From positions 1 through 64,000 of the forward strand of contig MAAE01000004.1 in the NCBI GenBank assembly GCA_002162675.1: a stretch of DNA of 64,000 bases, given 5' to 3'. Source of the stretch: Colwellia sp. 39_35_sub15_T18 (GTDB taxonomy: Bacteria; Pseudomonadota; Gammaproteobacteria; Enterobacterales; Alteromonadaceae). This document shows, piece by piece, positions 44,656-55,227 of this stretch. Under the pieces are notes generated by a model, which was given only the letters and a program-made list of their open reading frames with translations, made no database searches and was not told the origin of the DNA. The translations under genes were made by a program, and so were the position numbers. Numbering within the stretch: the stretch's first letter is position 1; each line of letters opens with the position of its first letter.

Positions 44656-44694
44656 ATCGCGTTACTTTATGCAAATATAAGTGTCGCAGTAAGG

Positions 44695-44727
44695 GTTCCT
44701 GAGTCAGGTAGATTGAGGAACTTTTTT
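44695..44727 (+). terminator. Terminator-like hairpin between pilC and pilD
   Basis: GTTCCT pairs with AGGAAC across a 15-base loop, followed by six Ts (44722-44727). The stem is short, so termination may be partial and lower pilD expression relative to pilBC. Confidence 0.55.
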
Positions 44728-44756
44728 ATTTATCATTTTGTTTTTTTGAGTAAGTT

Positions 44757-45641
44757 ATGTTTGAGCAAACCTTAGTATTTTTCCAACAATCCACCACTAG
44801 CTTTTATCTATTTGTGACTATTTTTTCATTGATAATCGGCAGTTTCCTCAATGTCGTTGTTTATCGTTTACCCAAAATGATGCAGTACGCTTGGTATCAT
44901 GAGTGTCGTGAATTTTTAGCCGAAGAAGTTAAAGATATTCCAGAGCAAAAGTTAGCTTATATGACCTTATCTAAGCCTGATTCTACTTGCCCTAAATGTG
45001 ACCATAAAATTCGTTTTTACGAAAATATTCCTGTGGTAAGTTGGTTATTTTTAAAAGGTAAATGTGGTCAATGTAACAATGCTATTTCACTACGTTATCC
45101 ACTGGTTGAAACGGCAACGGCACTATTAAGTTTACTGGTTGCGCAACACTTTGGTGTCACTATTGAAACCGTATTGGTATTAATACTAACCTGGGGACTA
45201 ATCAGCTTAACCCTAATTGATCTTGACCAGATGCTATTACCCGATCAAATTGTAATGCCGTTACTCTGGTTTGGGTTACTCATTAATATTAACGGTACTT
45301 TTGTTCCGCTTACTGAAGCAGTTATTGGCGCTGCGGTTGGTTATATGAGTTTATTTAGCGTTTTTTGGCTGTTTAAATTATTCACAGGCAAAGAGGGCAT
45401 GGGTCATGGTGACTTTAAATTATTTGCGCTATTCGGTGCTTGGATTGGCTGGCAATTATTACCAATTCTTATTTTAATGGCTTCTGTTGTTGGCGCTATT
45501 GTTGGTATCACGTTAATGGTATTTAAAAACCACCAGCGCGGGCAAGCAATACCTTTTGGCCCTTATTTAGCTGTTGCCGGCTTTATCACCTTTTTATGGG
45601 GTGAAGGTATTTGGGCTTGGTATCTTCTGCAACTTGGTTAA
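44757..45641 (+). CDS. pilD: Prepilin peptidase/N-methyltransferase PilD
   Basis: A 294-residue inner-membrane aspartic protease that cuts and methylates pilins. The zinc loop has two CxxC pairs (CPKCDHK ... CGQCN), the membrane domain carries the catalytic aspartates in LIDLDQMLLPD and GMGHGDFKLFALFGAW. Length and layout are normal. Together with PilA-C it completes the basic pilus set. Confidence 0.96.
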   Translation: MFEQTLVFFQQSTTSFYLFVTIFSLIIGSFLNVVVYRLPKMMQYAWYHECREFLAEEVKDIPEQKLAYMTLSKPDSTCPKCDHKIRFYENIPVVSWLFLKGKCGQCNNAISLRYPLVETATALLSLLVAQHFGVTIETVLVLILTWGLISLTLIDLDQMLLPDQIVMPLLWFGLLININGTFVPLTEAVIGAAVGYMSLFSVFWLFKLFTGKEGMGHGDFKLFALFGAWIGWQLLPILILMASVVGAIVGITLMVFKNHQRGQAIPFGPYLAVAGFITFLWGEGIWAWYLLQLG

Positions 45642-45674
45642 TATTCAAGTTAGTAAATAAATAAATAGGTAAGT

Positions 45675-46280
45675 ATGTCTGATTTTATTGTTGGTCTCAC
45701 TGGCGGTATTGGTAGTGGTAAAACTACCGTAGCAAATCTTTTTATTGAGCTGGGTATAGATATTATTGATGCTGATATTATTGCCCGGGATGTCGTGGCA
45801 AAAGGCAGCCCGGCATTACACGCTATCCGTGATCATTTTGGTGCTGAATTTATTCAAACTGACGGGCAATTAAATAGAGCTTTACTACGCAAACAAATAT
45901 TTAGTCATGATAAAGATAAATTATGGCTAAACAAGCTATTGCATCCGCTTATTAACGAGCAAACTCTTGCTCAAATAAAAGCAACTTCAAGCCCGTACTG
46001 CCTTTTAGTGGCACCATTATTAATTGAAAATAACTTAACGACTTTAGTGAATCGGGTTTTAGTTGTTGATGTTACCGAGGCAACCCAAATAGCACGAACA
46101 ACCCTGCGTGATAAAAACTCAACAACACAAGTGCAAGCCATAATAAACAGCCAAATTGGTAGAGAAAGCAGGCTAACACACGCTGATGACTTATTGAATA
46201 ACGACGATTGCTCGTTAACATCACTGAGAGCCTCTGTGCTTGAATTACACCAAGCTTACCTAAAATTAGCACAACATTAG
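45675..46280 (+). CDS. coaE: Dephospho-CoA kinase
   Basis: Last step of coenzyme A synthesis. 201 residues with the P-loop GLTGGIGSGKTTVANLF (8-24), the DADIIARD substrate motif and the LID region. Starts 33 bases after pilD; the pilD-coaE-zapD-yacG order is conserved in gammaproteobacteria. Confidence 0.95.
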   Translation: MSDFIVGLTGGIGSGKTTVANLFIELGIDIIDADIIARDVVAKGSPALHAIRDHFGAEFIQTDGQLNRALLRKQIFSHDKDKLWLNKLLHPLINEQTLAQIKATSSPYCLLVAPLLIENNLTTLVNRVLVVDVTEATQIARTTLRDKNSTTQVQAIINSQIGRESRLTHADDLLNNDDCSLTSLRASVLELHQAYLKLAQH

Positions 46281-46405
46281 TATCAAGAATTTATCTGGCA
46301 CTGACAAGGTGTAAAATCAATCTATAAATAATTCGCCATTTAAGTATTCTATCGTTAATATACCAAACTAACTGCCTACATAATTTGAAATCAGATAACA
46401 TTTGC

Positions 46406-47167
46406 ATGACCACGATTTTATATGAACATCCGCTCAATGAGCGCATTCGTAATTATCTGAAGCTTGAGCAGCTACTTGCCCAAGCGTATAACTGTGCAAA
46501 TAGTGATGTCGCTATTGCTAATATTCAATATAGCTATCAAGTATTTTTTAATGCCTTATTCGCTATCATTGATAGCTTAGAGCGTGGAGATATTAGAGGT
46601 GACTTAATTAAAGATTTAGAAAAATTACAACAAAGTTTAGTTATTTGGTCGCAAGCTCCCGACATAGACACCAGCGTTTTAGAGACAAATTTACGTGAAA
46701 CAGTGGCTTTAAGCAGTCATTTAAAGGCGAGTATACAAACTTGGTGCCAGTTAAAAGATCACAAATTAATTGCCAGTTTAAAACAGCGTTTTGCCATTCA
46801 AGGAGGCAGTTCAAGTTTCGATTTACCACAATTACAATTTTGGCTACATCAAAAAACTGAACAAATAAAGGCGGACATCAAACATTGGTTATCCTTATTA
46901 GCTGGTATTAGCGATTCGCTGGCCTTAGTACTCAAGTTTATTCGCCAACGTGCCGAGTTTGAAACCATTGAAACTGAAAGCGGCTTCTATCAAGATAGTG
47001 GTGAAGGTTTATTATTATTACGCATTAAAGTAGCGCAAAGTGCCCAATACTACCCGACCGTAAGCGGTAATAGGTTTCGTTACTCTATTCGTTTTATGTT
47101 ACCTTGTGAGAAAAATGGTCGTCGATATTCAAACCAATCGACTGTGTTTCAGTTGGCTCGCTGTTAA
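46406..47167 (+). CDS. zapD: Cell division factor ZapD
   Basis: The protein bundles FtsZ filaments at the Z-ring. Start chosen at ATG 46406 (MTTILYEHPLNERIR), the conserved beginning; an in-frame TTG 21 bases upstream is less likely. 253 residues, mostly helical (about 1-140), then a beta domain with SGFYQDSGEG and YPTVSGNRFRYSIRFM. Matches the E. coli protein in size. Confidence 0.93.
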   Translation: MTTILYEHPLNERIRNYLKLEQLLAQAYNCANSDVAIANIQYSYQVFFNALFAIIDSLERGDIRGDLIKDLEKLQQSLVIWSQAPDIDTSVLETNLRETVALSSHLKASIQTWCQLKDHKLIASLKQRFAIQGGSSSFDLPQLQFWLHQKTEQIKADIKHWLSLLAGISDSLALVLKFIRQRAEFETIETESGFYQDSGEGLLLLRIKVAQSAQYYPTVSGNRFRYSIRFMLPCEKNGRRYSNQSTVFQLARC

Positions 47168-47204
47168 TCGCTAATATAGATTAATCACTAATTTTGATAG
47201 ATTA

Positions 47205-47245
47205 AAGCGCGATTACTTTTTCTTTAAATTAAGCCGCCTACAAAC
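47205..47245. repeat. REP-like half unit after zapD
   Basis: AAGCGCGATTACTTTTTC followed by AAGCCGCCTAC, the two hallmark blocks of the family, here without the inverted partner. Confidence 0.6.
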
Positions 47246-47296
47246 AAGTATGGTGGTATAATCTTGGGTAAACCTTGTAAGTATTTGTTGTTGATT

Positions 47297-47533
47297 ATGA
47301 CCTTAAAAGTACCCTGCCCAAATTGTAATAAAGATGTGACTTGGCATTCAAGCAGTGAGTTTCGCCCCTTTTGTAGTAAACGTTGCCAACTTATTGATTT
47401 AGGTGAATGGGCTGATGAAGGACATAAAATAAGTCAATCTATTCAAGGTGCAACGCCACTAACAGAAGAAATGCTTGATGCCATGGAAGATGAGTTTATC
47501 TTAAACAACAAATTTTTTGTTGAACCAGAGTAA
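47297..47533 (+). CDS. yacG: DNA gyrase inhibitor YacG (zinc protein)
   Basis: 78 residues from ATG 47297 ([10 protein letters not shown]); an upstream TTG frame extension is not conserved. Four Cys in CPNC and CSKRC bind zinc, followed by [13 protein letters not shown]. The family binds and inhibits GyrB. The acidic C-terminal tail is normal. Confidence 0.92.
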   Translation: MTLKVPCPNCNKDVTWHSSSEFRPFCSKRCQLIDLGEWADEGHKISQSIQGATPLTEEMLDAMEDEFILNNKFFVEPE

Positions 47534-47700
47534 ATATAGCTGTGTTGTATTCCTGTGTTGATGCGCCATAGACGGGAACTTACGCTATACAGATATAGCT
47601 TCTTAGACAATGCAGAAGCATATTGTCCTGTTTGCGCTTATATTGATTAAAGACAGCGCAATTAAAAACAAACACGATTAAAATCCTGCCGACAATACAA

Positions 47701-48111
47701 TCATATTTTTATAGTGACGAGTTTTTCTATGATGACTTGATTAGCCGCTGGAAAATCTAATTGTTGCAGCTCGTTAAATGAAAACCAGCCTTGCTGCTGA
47801 CCTTCTTGAGCAGTAGGCTCTCCACTGTAATTATCCACCACAAACACTTCTAGGCACACTTTTTTATCACCATAGTCGTGGCTGATAACTGTCAGTGGCA
47901 AACAAGAAAGTACATCAATGGCAACTTCTTCTTTAAGCTCTCTAGCCAGTGCTTGCGCGACAGTTTCACCATTTTCCACCTTACCACCAGGGAATTCCCA
48001 TTTGCCACCTTGATGACTATGCTCAAGGCGCTTGGTAAGAAAGTATTGCGTTTGTTGTTGCTCGTTAGTGGCAACAATGACCCCAACGGCAACATGGATG
48101 ATTTTAGACAT
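47701..48111 (-). CDS. mutT: 8-oxo-dGTP pyrophosphatase MutT
   Basis: 136 residues of the Nudix family that clears oxidised GTP from the nucleotide pool. The Nudix box is GGKVENGETVAQALARELKE, preceded by KWEFPGGK. Lies downstream of secA on the same strand, the usual arrangement, with a REP unit in between. The WFSFNELQQLDFPAAN end matches MutT proper. Confidence 0.92.
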   Translation of the reverse strand: MSKIIHVAVGVIVATNEQQQTQYFLTKRLEHSHQGGKWEFPGGKVENGETVAQALARELKEEVAIDVLSCLPLTVISHDYGDKKVCLEVFVVDNYSGEPTAQEGQQQGWFSFNELQQLDFPAANQVIIEKLVTIKI

Positions 48112-48150
48112 AAATAAATGATAGTGATTAAATAGGATGCAATTGCTTTT

Positions 48151-48214
48151 GTAGGCGGGAACTTGTTCGCGCTCAAAAAGCGCGATTATTTTTACTTAAA
48201 ATAACAAGCCTACG
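48151..48214. repeat. REP-like pair between mutT and secA
   Basis: GTAGGCGGGAACTTGTTCGC then AAAAAGCGCGATTATTTTTA and CAAGCCTAC: an inverted pair of the REP family. Confidence 0.75.
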
Positions 48215-48264
48215 AGTTAATAGTAACGAGTAACAAAGTGCTTACTTCGAAACTCGTCACATTT

Positions 48265-50961
48265 CTAGGTTAACTTACCATGGCATTGTTTGTATTTCTT
48301 GCCTGAACCACAAGGGCAAGGTTCATTACGCCCAACGCGTGGCATTTGTGGCTTATCTTCTATGCTTGCTGCGCTTTGATGTTGAAACTCTGCTGGGGTT
48401 TCTGATTTTCTATGTTGCTCTTCTACAGCTTCGACATCAGATTCAGCCTGAATTTGCACTTTTGATAAAATACCGACCACATCAAATTTCAAGTTATCTA
48501 ACATTTCGCTAAATAATTCAAAAGATTCGCGCTTGAATTCTTGCTTAGGGTTTTTCTGTGCATGAGCACGTAAACCAATGCCTTGACGTAAATGATCCAT
48601 AGCCGCTAAATGCTCTTTCCAATGAGAGTCTAAGCTTTGTAACATAACCGCCTTCTCAAATTGACGTAAGACATCGCTGCCAACAACGTCTTCTTTGTTT
48701 TTGTACTCTTGCTCAAATTGGACAACAATTTTTTCACGCAAGCTTTCTTCATGCAGCTTTTTATCATCTTCTAACCATTGAGCAACAGGTAAGTCAGTAT
48801 TAAACTCACCTTTAAGCTGTTCTTCAAGGGCGGTAATATCCCACATTTCAGCTAATGATTGCGGTGGAATATGACTATCAATAACACCATTAATCACATC
48901 ACCACGAATAGCTTGCACTACCTCGCCGATATCGGCTTCATCAAGCAATTCATTGCGCTGCTCGTAAATTACGCCACGTTGATCATTAGCAACATCATCA
49001 TATTCTAATAATTGCTTACGCATATCAAAGTTGCGACCTTCTACTTTGCGTTGGGCATTTTCAATACTGCGCGTAACCCAAGGATGCTCAATAGCCTCAC
49101 CATGCTCCATACCTAGTTTACGCATCATGTTAGAAATACGTTCAGAGGCAAAAATACGCATCAGCGAATCTTCCATTGACAGGTAGAAACGAGTAGCTCC
49201 AGCATCACCTTGACGACCTGAACGGCCACGTAGCTGGTTATCAATACGGCGTGATTCATGACGCTCAGTAGCAACAATTTTCAAGCCACCTAATTCAAGT
49301 ACACGGTCATGATCAATTTTCCATTGCGCTTTAGTTGCTTCAACCTGCTCTGCGGTTGGTTGATTCAGTTTCGCAATAATTGCGTCTAAATTACCACCAA
49401 GTACAATATCAGTACCACGACCCGCCATGTTGGTGGCGATAGTTACTGCGTTTTCTTTACCAGCATCGGCAACAATTTCAGCTTCTTGAGCATGAAATTT
49501 AGCGTTAAGCACTTTATGTTTAATCTTTGCTTTCTTTAAAAAGCTTGATAAAAATTCTGAAGTTTCAATGGAGATAGTGCCCACTAAGACTGGCTGACCA
49601 CGTTTAACACAGTCTTTAATGTCTTCTAAGATTGCTTCAAACTTTTCTTCCGTTGTTAAATAGATCAAATCCGCCATATCATCACGGATCATAGCTCTAT
49701 GCGTGGGGATAATAACCGTTTCTAAACCATAAATATGTTGAAACTCAAAAGCTTCGGTATCGGCTGTACCTGTCATACCCGATAGTTTTTGGTAAATTCT
49801 AAAGAAGTTTTGGAAAGTAATTGAAGCTAGCGTTTGGTTTTCATTTTGAATATTAACGCCTTCTTTAGCTTCTACCGCTTGGTGTAAACCTTCAGACCAG
49901 CGACGCCCTTCCATTGTTCGACCAGTGTGCTCATCAACAATGACAATTTCACCTTCTTTAACTATGTAATCAATATCTTTTTGGAACAATTTATGGGCAC
50001 GAAGTGCCGCCATAACATGATGAAGTAAGGTGATATTTGATGCCGAAAATAAAGTTTCACCTGCTTGAATTAAGCCTTTTTCAGCCATGATTTCTTCAAT
50101 ATGCACTTGACCACGTTCGGTTAGATAAATTTGCTTGGCTTTTTCATCAATAGTAAAATCACCTTCCACAAAATCTTCTGACTGTCCGGTATCTTCGTCT
50201 TTATCTTCTTCGCTTTGTATTTCAAGTGTTGGCACTATGGTGTTAATGCTTTTATATAGCGCTGAGCTGTCTTCTGCTTGTCCTGAAATAATCAGTGGCG
50301 TTCTAGCTTCATCAATTAAGATAGAATCAACTTCATCAACAATGGCAAAGTTTAGATTTTTCTGCGCACGCTCTTCTGGTGAGAAAACCATATTATCGCG
50401 CAGGTAATCAAAACCAAATTCGTTGTTAGTACCGTAAGTAACATCTGATTGGTAAGCAGCTTGCTTATCCTGCGGTGTCATACCCGCAATATTACAACCA
50501 ACGGTTAGCCCTAAAAATTCAAATAACGGTCGACTCCAATCGGCATCACGGGTGGCTAAGTAATCATTTACTGTGATCACGTGAACACCATTCCCCGTTA
50601 AGGCATTTAGGTATGATGGCAAAGTCGCGGTTAGCGTTTTACCTTCACCAGTACGCATTTCAGCAATTTTTCCGTCATTTAAGACCATACCGCCGATCAT
50701 TTGTACGTCAAAGTGACGCATTTCAAAGACACGCTTACTCGCTTCTCGCACGACGGCAAAAGCTTCCGGTAAAATTTGCTCTAGGGTTTCGTTATTGGCA
50801 AGACGCTCTTTAAATTCAGCTGTTTTCGCTTGCAATTCATCATCGCTAAGTGCTTCAAGAATTGGTTCTAGGGCATTTATTTTTTGTACTTCTTTGCTCA
50901 TCTTTTTCAGTAATCTATCGTTACGACTACCAAACATTTTTGTTAACAACTTTACAAACAT
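48265..50961 (-). CDS. secA: Preprotein translocase ATPase SecA
   Basis: 898 residues. Walker A is MRTGEGKT, Walker [17 protein letters not shown], followed by the preprotein-binding domain (with an acidic insertion near 250-265), the second nucleotide-binding fold ([15 protein letters not shown]), the helical scaffold and a zinc-binding C-terminal tail ([14 protein letters not shown]). It drives proteins through SecYEG. Upstream is a peptidase gene; I saw no SecM-type arrest peptide. Confidence 0.97.
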   Translation of the reverse strand: MFVKLLTKMFGSRNDRLLKKMSKEVQKINALEPILEALSDDELQAKTAEFKERLANNETLEQILPEAFAVVREASKRVFEMRHFDVQMIGGMVLNDGKIAEMRTGEGKTLTATLPSYLNALTGNGVHVITVNDYLATRDADWSRPLFEFLGLTVGCNIAGMTPQDKQAAYQSDVTYGTNNEFGFDYLRDNMVFSPEERAQKNLNFAIVDEVDSILIDEARTPLIISGQAEDSSALYKSINTIVPTLEIQSEEDKDEDTGQSEDFVEGDFTIDEKAKQIYLTERGQVHIEEIMAEKGLIQAGETLFSASNITLLHHVMAALRAHKLFQKDIDYIVKEGEIVIVDEHTGRTMEGRRWSEGLHQAVEAKEGVNIQNENQTLASITFQNFFRIYQKLSGMTGTADTEAFEFQHIYGLETVIIPTHRAMIRDDMADLIYLTTEEKFEAILEDIKDCVKRGQPVLVGTISIETSEFLSSFLKKAKIKHKVLNAKFHAQEAEIVADAGKENAVTIATNMAGRGTDIVLGGNLDAIIAKLNQPTAEQVEATKAQWKIDHDRVLELGGLKIVATERHESRRIDNQLRGRSGRQGDAGATRFYLSMEDSLMRIFASERISNMMRKLGMEHGEAIEHPWVTRSIENAQRKVEGRNFDMRKQLLEYDDVANDQRGVIYEQRNELLDEADIGEVVQAIRGDVINGVIDSHIPPQSLAEMWDITALEEQLKGEFNTDLPVAQWLEDDKKLHEESLREKIVVQFEQEYKNKEDVVGSDVLRQFEKAVMLQSLDSHWKEHLAAMDHLRQGIGLRAHAQKNPKQEFKRESFELFSEMLDNLKFDVVGILSKVQIQAESDVEAVEEQHRKSETPAEFQHQSAASIEDKPQMPRVGRNEPCPCGSGKKYKQCHGKLT

Positions 50962-51087
50962 CTTATTTAAACCATTTTTTGAATTTTAGAGTGCAAATCA
51001 TTTTGCACATCGAGTGAATATTGTTTTTTTGCAGATTGCTGCAAGTAGTTCATCGAACTAAAGCACGATCTACAGTTTCTTTTTACG

Positions 51088-52026
51088 TTATTTAGCTTTA
51101 CGGTAAACAAATTTTAGCGGATTAATTTGTTTATTATTATGCAAAATTTCATAGTGTACATGAGGGCCTGTTGAACGCCCGGTACTACCCATACGTGCAA
51201 TTACTTGGCCTTTAGTGACAACGTCACCAACATTAACCAATAATTTTTTGTTGTGTCCGTAACGTGTTTTTAAACCATCGCCATGATTAATTTCTATCAA
51301 TTGTCCGTAACCATAGCGATTATCTGCCCAACTAACCACACCGGCAGCCGTTGCGATAATTGCACCGTCTTCTTTACCCGCAAAATCAATACCTTTATGC
51401 ATTGCCGGCCTACCATGAAAAGGATCTTTTCGCATACCATAGTAAGAAGATAACCAGCCTTTACTTATTGGACGACCAGATAAATAACGCGTATTTTCTA
51501 TATGGTGACCTAAGTTTAAAGATTCAAGCATCTGCAACTGATTTTCTTCATGTTTTAGTGATGCTTCTAAACTTGAAATTTCACTTAATAGCTGCACGAA
51601 TGATTTTCGTATCGTTTCACCATCAACTGCTGAAGGACCACCACTTGGTGGTGCTTGTTGAAAGTTAAATTCTTGCTGTGGAATATTGGCGTTATCGGCT
51701 AAACGCTCACCTAAAGCATTTAAACGCAACACTTGTGATTGTAATTCAGCAAGTTTAATGGTGAGAGCGGTAAGCTGTTGTTTTTTAAGTGTCACTAATT
51801 TATTTGTAGCTTGGCTATCATCATTAGTTTGCTGCGCTAAGGAAGCGCTAATAGGCAGGTAATCTAGTTGTTCTGTTGGCTGCTCGCCTGATGAGAATAT
51901 CAAATGTATAACAATACCTGAAATTAAAGCAAAAACTAACACAGCCGAAAGCCAATGCAGCTTATTTAAGCGCATTGAAAATCTTACATTCTTTCCACGG
52001 TATAGTAGTGTTAAACTCATAATCAT
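51088..52026 (-). CDS. M23 (LytM-type) peptidase or divisome regulator
   Basis: 312 residues, with one N-terminal membrane helix (about 22-46), a coiled-coil region (about 75-175) and a C-terminal LytM domain. The zinc ligands HKGID (His and Asp) and HVHYE (His) are present, so it may be a true endopeptidase rather than an inactive EnvC/NlpD-like activator. The start could be codon 1 or 3. It lies between lpxC and secA, where E. coli has secM; M23 genes are common at this spot in related marine bacteria. Confidence 0.85.
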   Translation of the reverse strand: MIMSLTLLYRGKNVRFSMRLNKLHWLSAVLVFALISGIVIHLIFSSGEQPTEQLDYLPISASLAQQTNDDSQATNKLVTLKKQQLTALTIKLAELQSQVLRLNALGERLADNANIPQQEFNFQQAPPSGGPSAVDGETIRKSFVQLLSEISSLEASLKHEENQLQMLESLNLGHHIENTRYLSGRPISKGWLSSYYGMRKDPFHGRPAMHKGIDFAGKEDGAIIATAAGVVSWADNRYGYGQLIEINHGDGLKTRYGHNKKLLVNVGDVVTKGQVIARMGSTGRSTGPHVHYEILHNNKQINPLKFVYRKAK

Positions 52027-52081
52027 TGCTCGGGGATAAGTCCCCTCCTACAAAACAAACAAATAAGCTGGTGTTCTTTTT

Positions 52082-52561
52082 ATGGCTCGTAGACCCAAAG
52101 CACCCAAAGACATGTCAACGCTATTTAATTCGACGACAGGCACTTTGGCACAAATTAAGGCAAAAACCAACTCATTGAATCAATTGTGCGACATTGTACG
52201 ACAAATATGTCCTGACCTACCAGAAGATGCGTTCAATATTACTAATTTCGTCAATAATACTTTACTTATTGAGGTTAAATCTCCGGTATGGGGACAACGC
52301 CTTCAATTCGAACGTAATAATATTTGTCAGCTTTTAAATAAAAAAACCCAAGGACAGTTTTGCCACATTGAGATCAAAGTTAACCCTTATGGGCATCAGC
52401 AAGCGGCAAAAAAAATGAGTTACGAGCGAAAAACGACAACAGCTGCAACGCAAAATATTTCAATGAATACGGCAAAGCATTTACTAGAAGTTGCTGAAAA
52501 TGCGCCAAAAGGTTTGAAAGAGAAGCTAGAGAAATTGGCGAGTATTGCCAAGCGCGAATAA
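52082..52561 (+). CDS. dciA: DciA-type helicase loader (DUF721)
   Basis: 159 residues. The DUF721 core at about 20-95 (LNQLCDIVRQICPD, LLIEVKSPVWGQRLQFERNN) is the KH-like domain of DciA, which loads the replicative helicase DnaB in bacteria without phage-derived DnaC. A basic, disordered tail follows. It is divergent from the peptidase gene and faces lpxC tail to tail, its usual position. Confidence 0.85.
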   Translation: MARRPKAPKDMSTLFNSTTGTLAQIKAKTNSLNQLCDIVRQICPDLPEDAFNITNFVNNTLLIEVKSPVWGQRLQFERNNICQLLNKKTQGQFCHIEIKVNPYGHQQAAKKMSYERKTTTAATQNISMNTAKHLLEVAENAPKGLKEKLEKLASIAKRE

Positions 52562-52635
52562 ATTCCCGCCTACAAAAAATAAAGAATCACACGGCTAAAG
52601 CAAGGAAGTGCTACAGCGCGAACAAGTTCGCGCTA
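52562..52635. repeat. REP-like pair between dciA and lpxC
   Basis: ATTCCCGCCTAC at the left and GCGCGAACAAGTTCGCGC at the right, the latter a perfect palindrome. It lies between the ends of convergent genes and may serve as terminator too. Confidence 0.75.
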
Positions 52636-52642
52636 ATGTAAA

Positions 52643-53563
52643 CTAAAAGGCACTGGCACTGATTTCTTGGTATTCAATAGGGGCAGGATCATTGTCTTGC
52701 TCAAACGTAACCCATTCCCAAGCATCTTGTTGCTTAAACACTTCTCTTAGCAACATATTGTTTAGTCCATGCCCAGATTTAAATGCATTCAGTTCACCTA
52801 AAATACTGGCACTGCCCATATAAAGATCGCCAATAGCATCTAAAATTTTATGTTTTACAAATTCATCATCGTAACGTAATTCATTTTTATTTAGCATGCG
52901 ATAATCATCAAGCACAATAGCGTTTTCTAAACTACCACCTAAGGCAAGATTATGAGAGCGGAGAAACTCAATATCTTTCATAAAACCAAAAGTACGGGCG
53001 CGGCTTATTTCTTTAATAAAAGAACAACTAGAAAAGTCCATACTCATGGTTTGACAGGTAGTCGCAATAACAGGGTGGTCAAACTCAATAGCAAAATTCA
53101 CTCTAAAACCATTATAAGGTAATAGTTCTGCCCATTTGTCGCCTTCTTCAACACGAATAGCTTTTTTGATACGAATAAAGCGTTTCGGGGCATTTTGGGT
53201 TTCAATGCCCACGGACTGAATTAAGTAAACAAAAGGTAAGGCACTGCCATCCATAATTGGAATTTCAGGGGCATCAACATCAATAACTAAGTTATCAATG
53301 CCTAAACCAGCAACTGCTGACAATAAATGCTCTACCGTAGAAATTTTAACTTGCTGCTCATTAACCAAACAGGTACACAATGTGGTTTCGCCCACAGCAT
53401 CGGGCGTCGCTTTGATGTCAACCACAGGGTCAAGATCAACGCGACGAAATACAATACCGGTGTTTGCTGGCGCAGGTCGGAGAGTAACCTGCACTTTTTC
53501 ACCTTTATGTAATCCAACACCTAAGGTTGAAACGCTTGTTTTCAGTGTACGTTGCTTAATCAT
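52643..53563 (-). CDS. lpxC: UDP-3-O-acyl-N-acetylglucosamine deacetylase LpxC
   Basis: The committed zinc-dependent step of lipid A synthesis. 306 residues; zinc ligands lie in STVEHLLSA (His) and [11 protein letters not shown] (His, Asp), and the C-terminal catalytic His in FKSGHGLNN. It follows ftsZ after 350 bases, the standard end of the dcw cluster. Confidence 0.97.
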   Translation of the reverse strand: MIKQRTLKTSVSTLGVGLHKGEKVQVTLRPAPANTGIVFRRVDLDPVVDIKATPDAVGETTLCTCLVNEQQVKISTVEHLLSAVAGLGIDNLVIDVDAPEIPIMDGSALPFVYLIQSVGIETQNAPKRFIRIKKAIRVEEGDKWAELLPYNGFRVNFAIEFDHPVIATTCQTMSMDFSSCSFIKEISRARTFGFMKDIEFLRSHNLALGGSLENAIVLDDYRMLNKNELRYDDEFVKHKILDAIGDLYMGSASILGELNAFKSGHGLNNMLLREVFKQQDAWEWVTFEQDNDPAPIEYQEISASAF

Positions 53564-53912
53564 ATCAGCCTCGCTTGCTTCGCTTATAACTATGTATTTA
53601 TTTACTGCTGGCTTATTCGCTTTTTACCCTGTTTACCAGCTATTTTCCATATAAAGGCTAAACTAGGTAAATTTATTAAACAAACAAAACAGCACGCCTA
53701 ATTTTGGCGGGCGCATAATATAACAAAAATAGCTAATAAAATCAAAACTGCTACTTTTTGGCTACTTTTTGGCAATATCTTCAGTTGTGCTGCTGTACTT
53801 GCCAGTTACATAAAAGTAACTATTAGCCTACGCCGACAACCTAAGGTAAACCAGTATCAATTTGTCATTTTACTACGGTAATTTGTTATTGTATTAATTC
53901 ATCTAAACGGTA
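53564..53912. other. Intergenic region between ftsZ and lpxC
   Basis: About 350 bases. Short hairpins occur (GCGCCCGCC/GGCGGGCGC-like at 53694-53715; AGTTAC/GTAACT near 53806-53820), but no U-run terminator is clear. The lpxC promoter is probably here. No gene is seen. Confidence 0.35.
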
Positions 53913-55076
53913 TTAGTCAGCTTGCTTGCGCAAAAATGCTGGAATATCCAAATAATTATCTAAATCAGCATGGGCAACCTTCTGCACGTTACTGTCGGTC
54001 ATTGTTATTGGTTCCGCATTTGCATCCATTTGTGGTGCCGCTGTAGGGGTATAATCACCACCAACAACTTTTGGCTCAACCATAGGTGCTGGGTTAACAA
54101 GGGTGATATCTGGCTTGATTTCAGCACCAATACCCGTTGCAACAACAGTGACTCTCAATTCTTCCGTCATTTCAGGGTCGATAACTGCGCCCACAACTAC
54201 GGTGGCATTTTCACTAGCAAAGGCTTTTACCGCATTACCAACAGTTTCAAACTCATCAATGCTGATATCCATGCCTGCGGTGATATTGACTAAAATACCG
54301 CGAGCACCTGCTAAGTCAACATCTTCAAGTAATGGACTTGAGATTGCCGATTCGGCAGCTTCTTCTGCTCTATCTTCACCTGATGCAATGCCAGAACCCA
54401 TCATGGCAGTACCCATTTCAGACATTACGGTGCGCACATCGGCAAAATCGACATTGATTAAACCCGGACGCGTAATTAGCTCGGCAATACCTTGTACCGC
54501 GCCAAGTAAAACATTATTTGCCGCTTTAAAAGCATCAAGTAAACTCGTGCCAGGGCCAAGCACTTTTAATAACTTTTCGTTAGGAATAGTAATTAAAGAG
54601 TCAACGCTTTTTGATAATGCCTCAATGCCTTGGTCAGCGTAATTCATACGCTTTTTACCTTCGAATGGGAATGGTTTAGTTACCACGGCAACGGTTAAAA
54701 TGCCCATTTCTTTTGCTACTTCGGCAACCACTGGTGCGGCACCTGTACCTGTGCCACCGCCCATACCAGCAGCAATAAAGATCATATCGGCACCTTGTAA
54801 GGTTTGTGCGATAGTGTCTCTATCTTCTTCTGCCGCTTGACGACCTATATTAGGGTTAGCGCCAGCGCCAAGCCCCTTAGTGACATCAGAGCCTAATTGC
54901 AAAGTCACATTAGCCGACGAGTTACGTAGCGCTTGTGAATCAGTGTTTGCCGTTATAAATTCAACACCTTCAATGGTTTGACTTACCATGTGTTCAACAG
55001 CGTTACCGCCACCGCCGCCAACACCGATGACCTTTATAATTGCTTCTTCGTTATGATCTTCCATCAGTTCAAACAT
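53913..55076 (-). CDS. ftsZ: Cell division protein FtsZ
   Basis: The tubulin-like GTPase of the Z-ring. Start at ATG 55076 ([12 protein letters not shown]), with a GGAGAG site; an upstream in-frame start at 55121 is not conserved. 387 residues: [26 protein letters not shown] (tubulin signature), the T7 loop NVDFADVR, a variable linker and the C-terminal peptide [12 protein letters not shown] that binds FtsA, ZipA and ZapD. Confidence 0.97.
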   Translation of the reverse strand: MFELMEDHNEEAIIKVIGVGGGGGNAVEHMVSQTIEGVEFITANTDSQALRNSSANVTLQLGSDVTKGLGAGANPNIGRQAAEEDRDTIAQTLQGADMIFIAAGMGGGTGTGAAPVVAEVAKEMGILTVAVVTKPFPFEGKKRMNYADQGIEALSKSVDSLITIPNEKLLKVLGPGTSLLDAFKAANNVLLGAVQGIAELITRPGLINVDFADVRTVMSEMGTAMMGSGIASGEDRAEEAAESAISSPLLEDVDLAGARGILVNITAGMDISIDEFETVGNAVKAFASENATVVVGAVIDPEMTEELRVTVVATGIGAEIKPDITLVNPAPMVEPKVVGGDYTPTAAPQMDANAEPITMTDSNVQKVAHADLDNYLDIPAFLRKQAD

Positions 55077-55227
55077 TTTCTCTCTCCGTTTTTTTACTAA
55101 ATTGATCAGACTAACGCCCAACCTAAAAAAATTACTTTATCGACAAAGTGTATGTCTATTCGCGTGTATACTTTTCAACATACAACGCCTACTGTTAGTC
55201 TTTATATAAAGGCTAAAGTATAAAAAA

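Noticed and set aside
50962-51087. SecM-type arrest peptide upstream of secA
   Set aside because: The gap is only 126 bases and no frame with a signal peptide and arrest motif is present.
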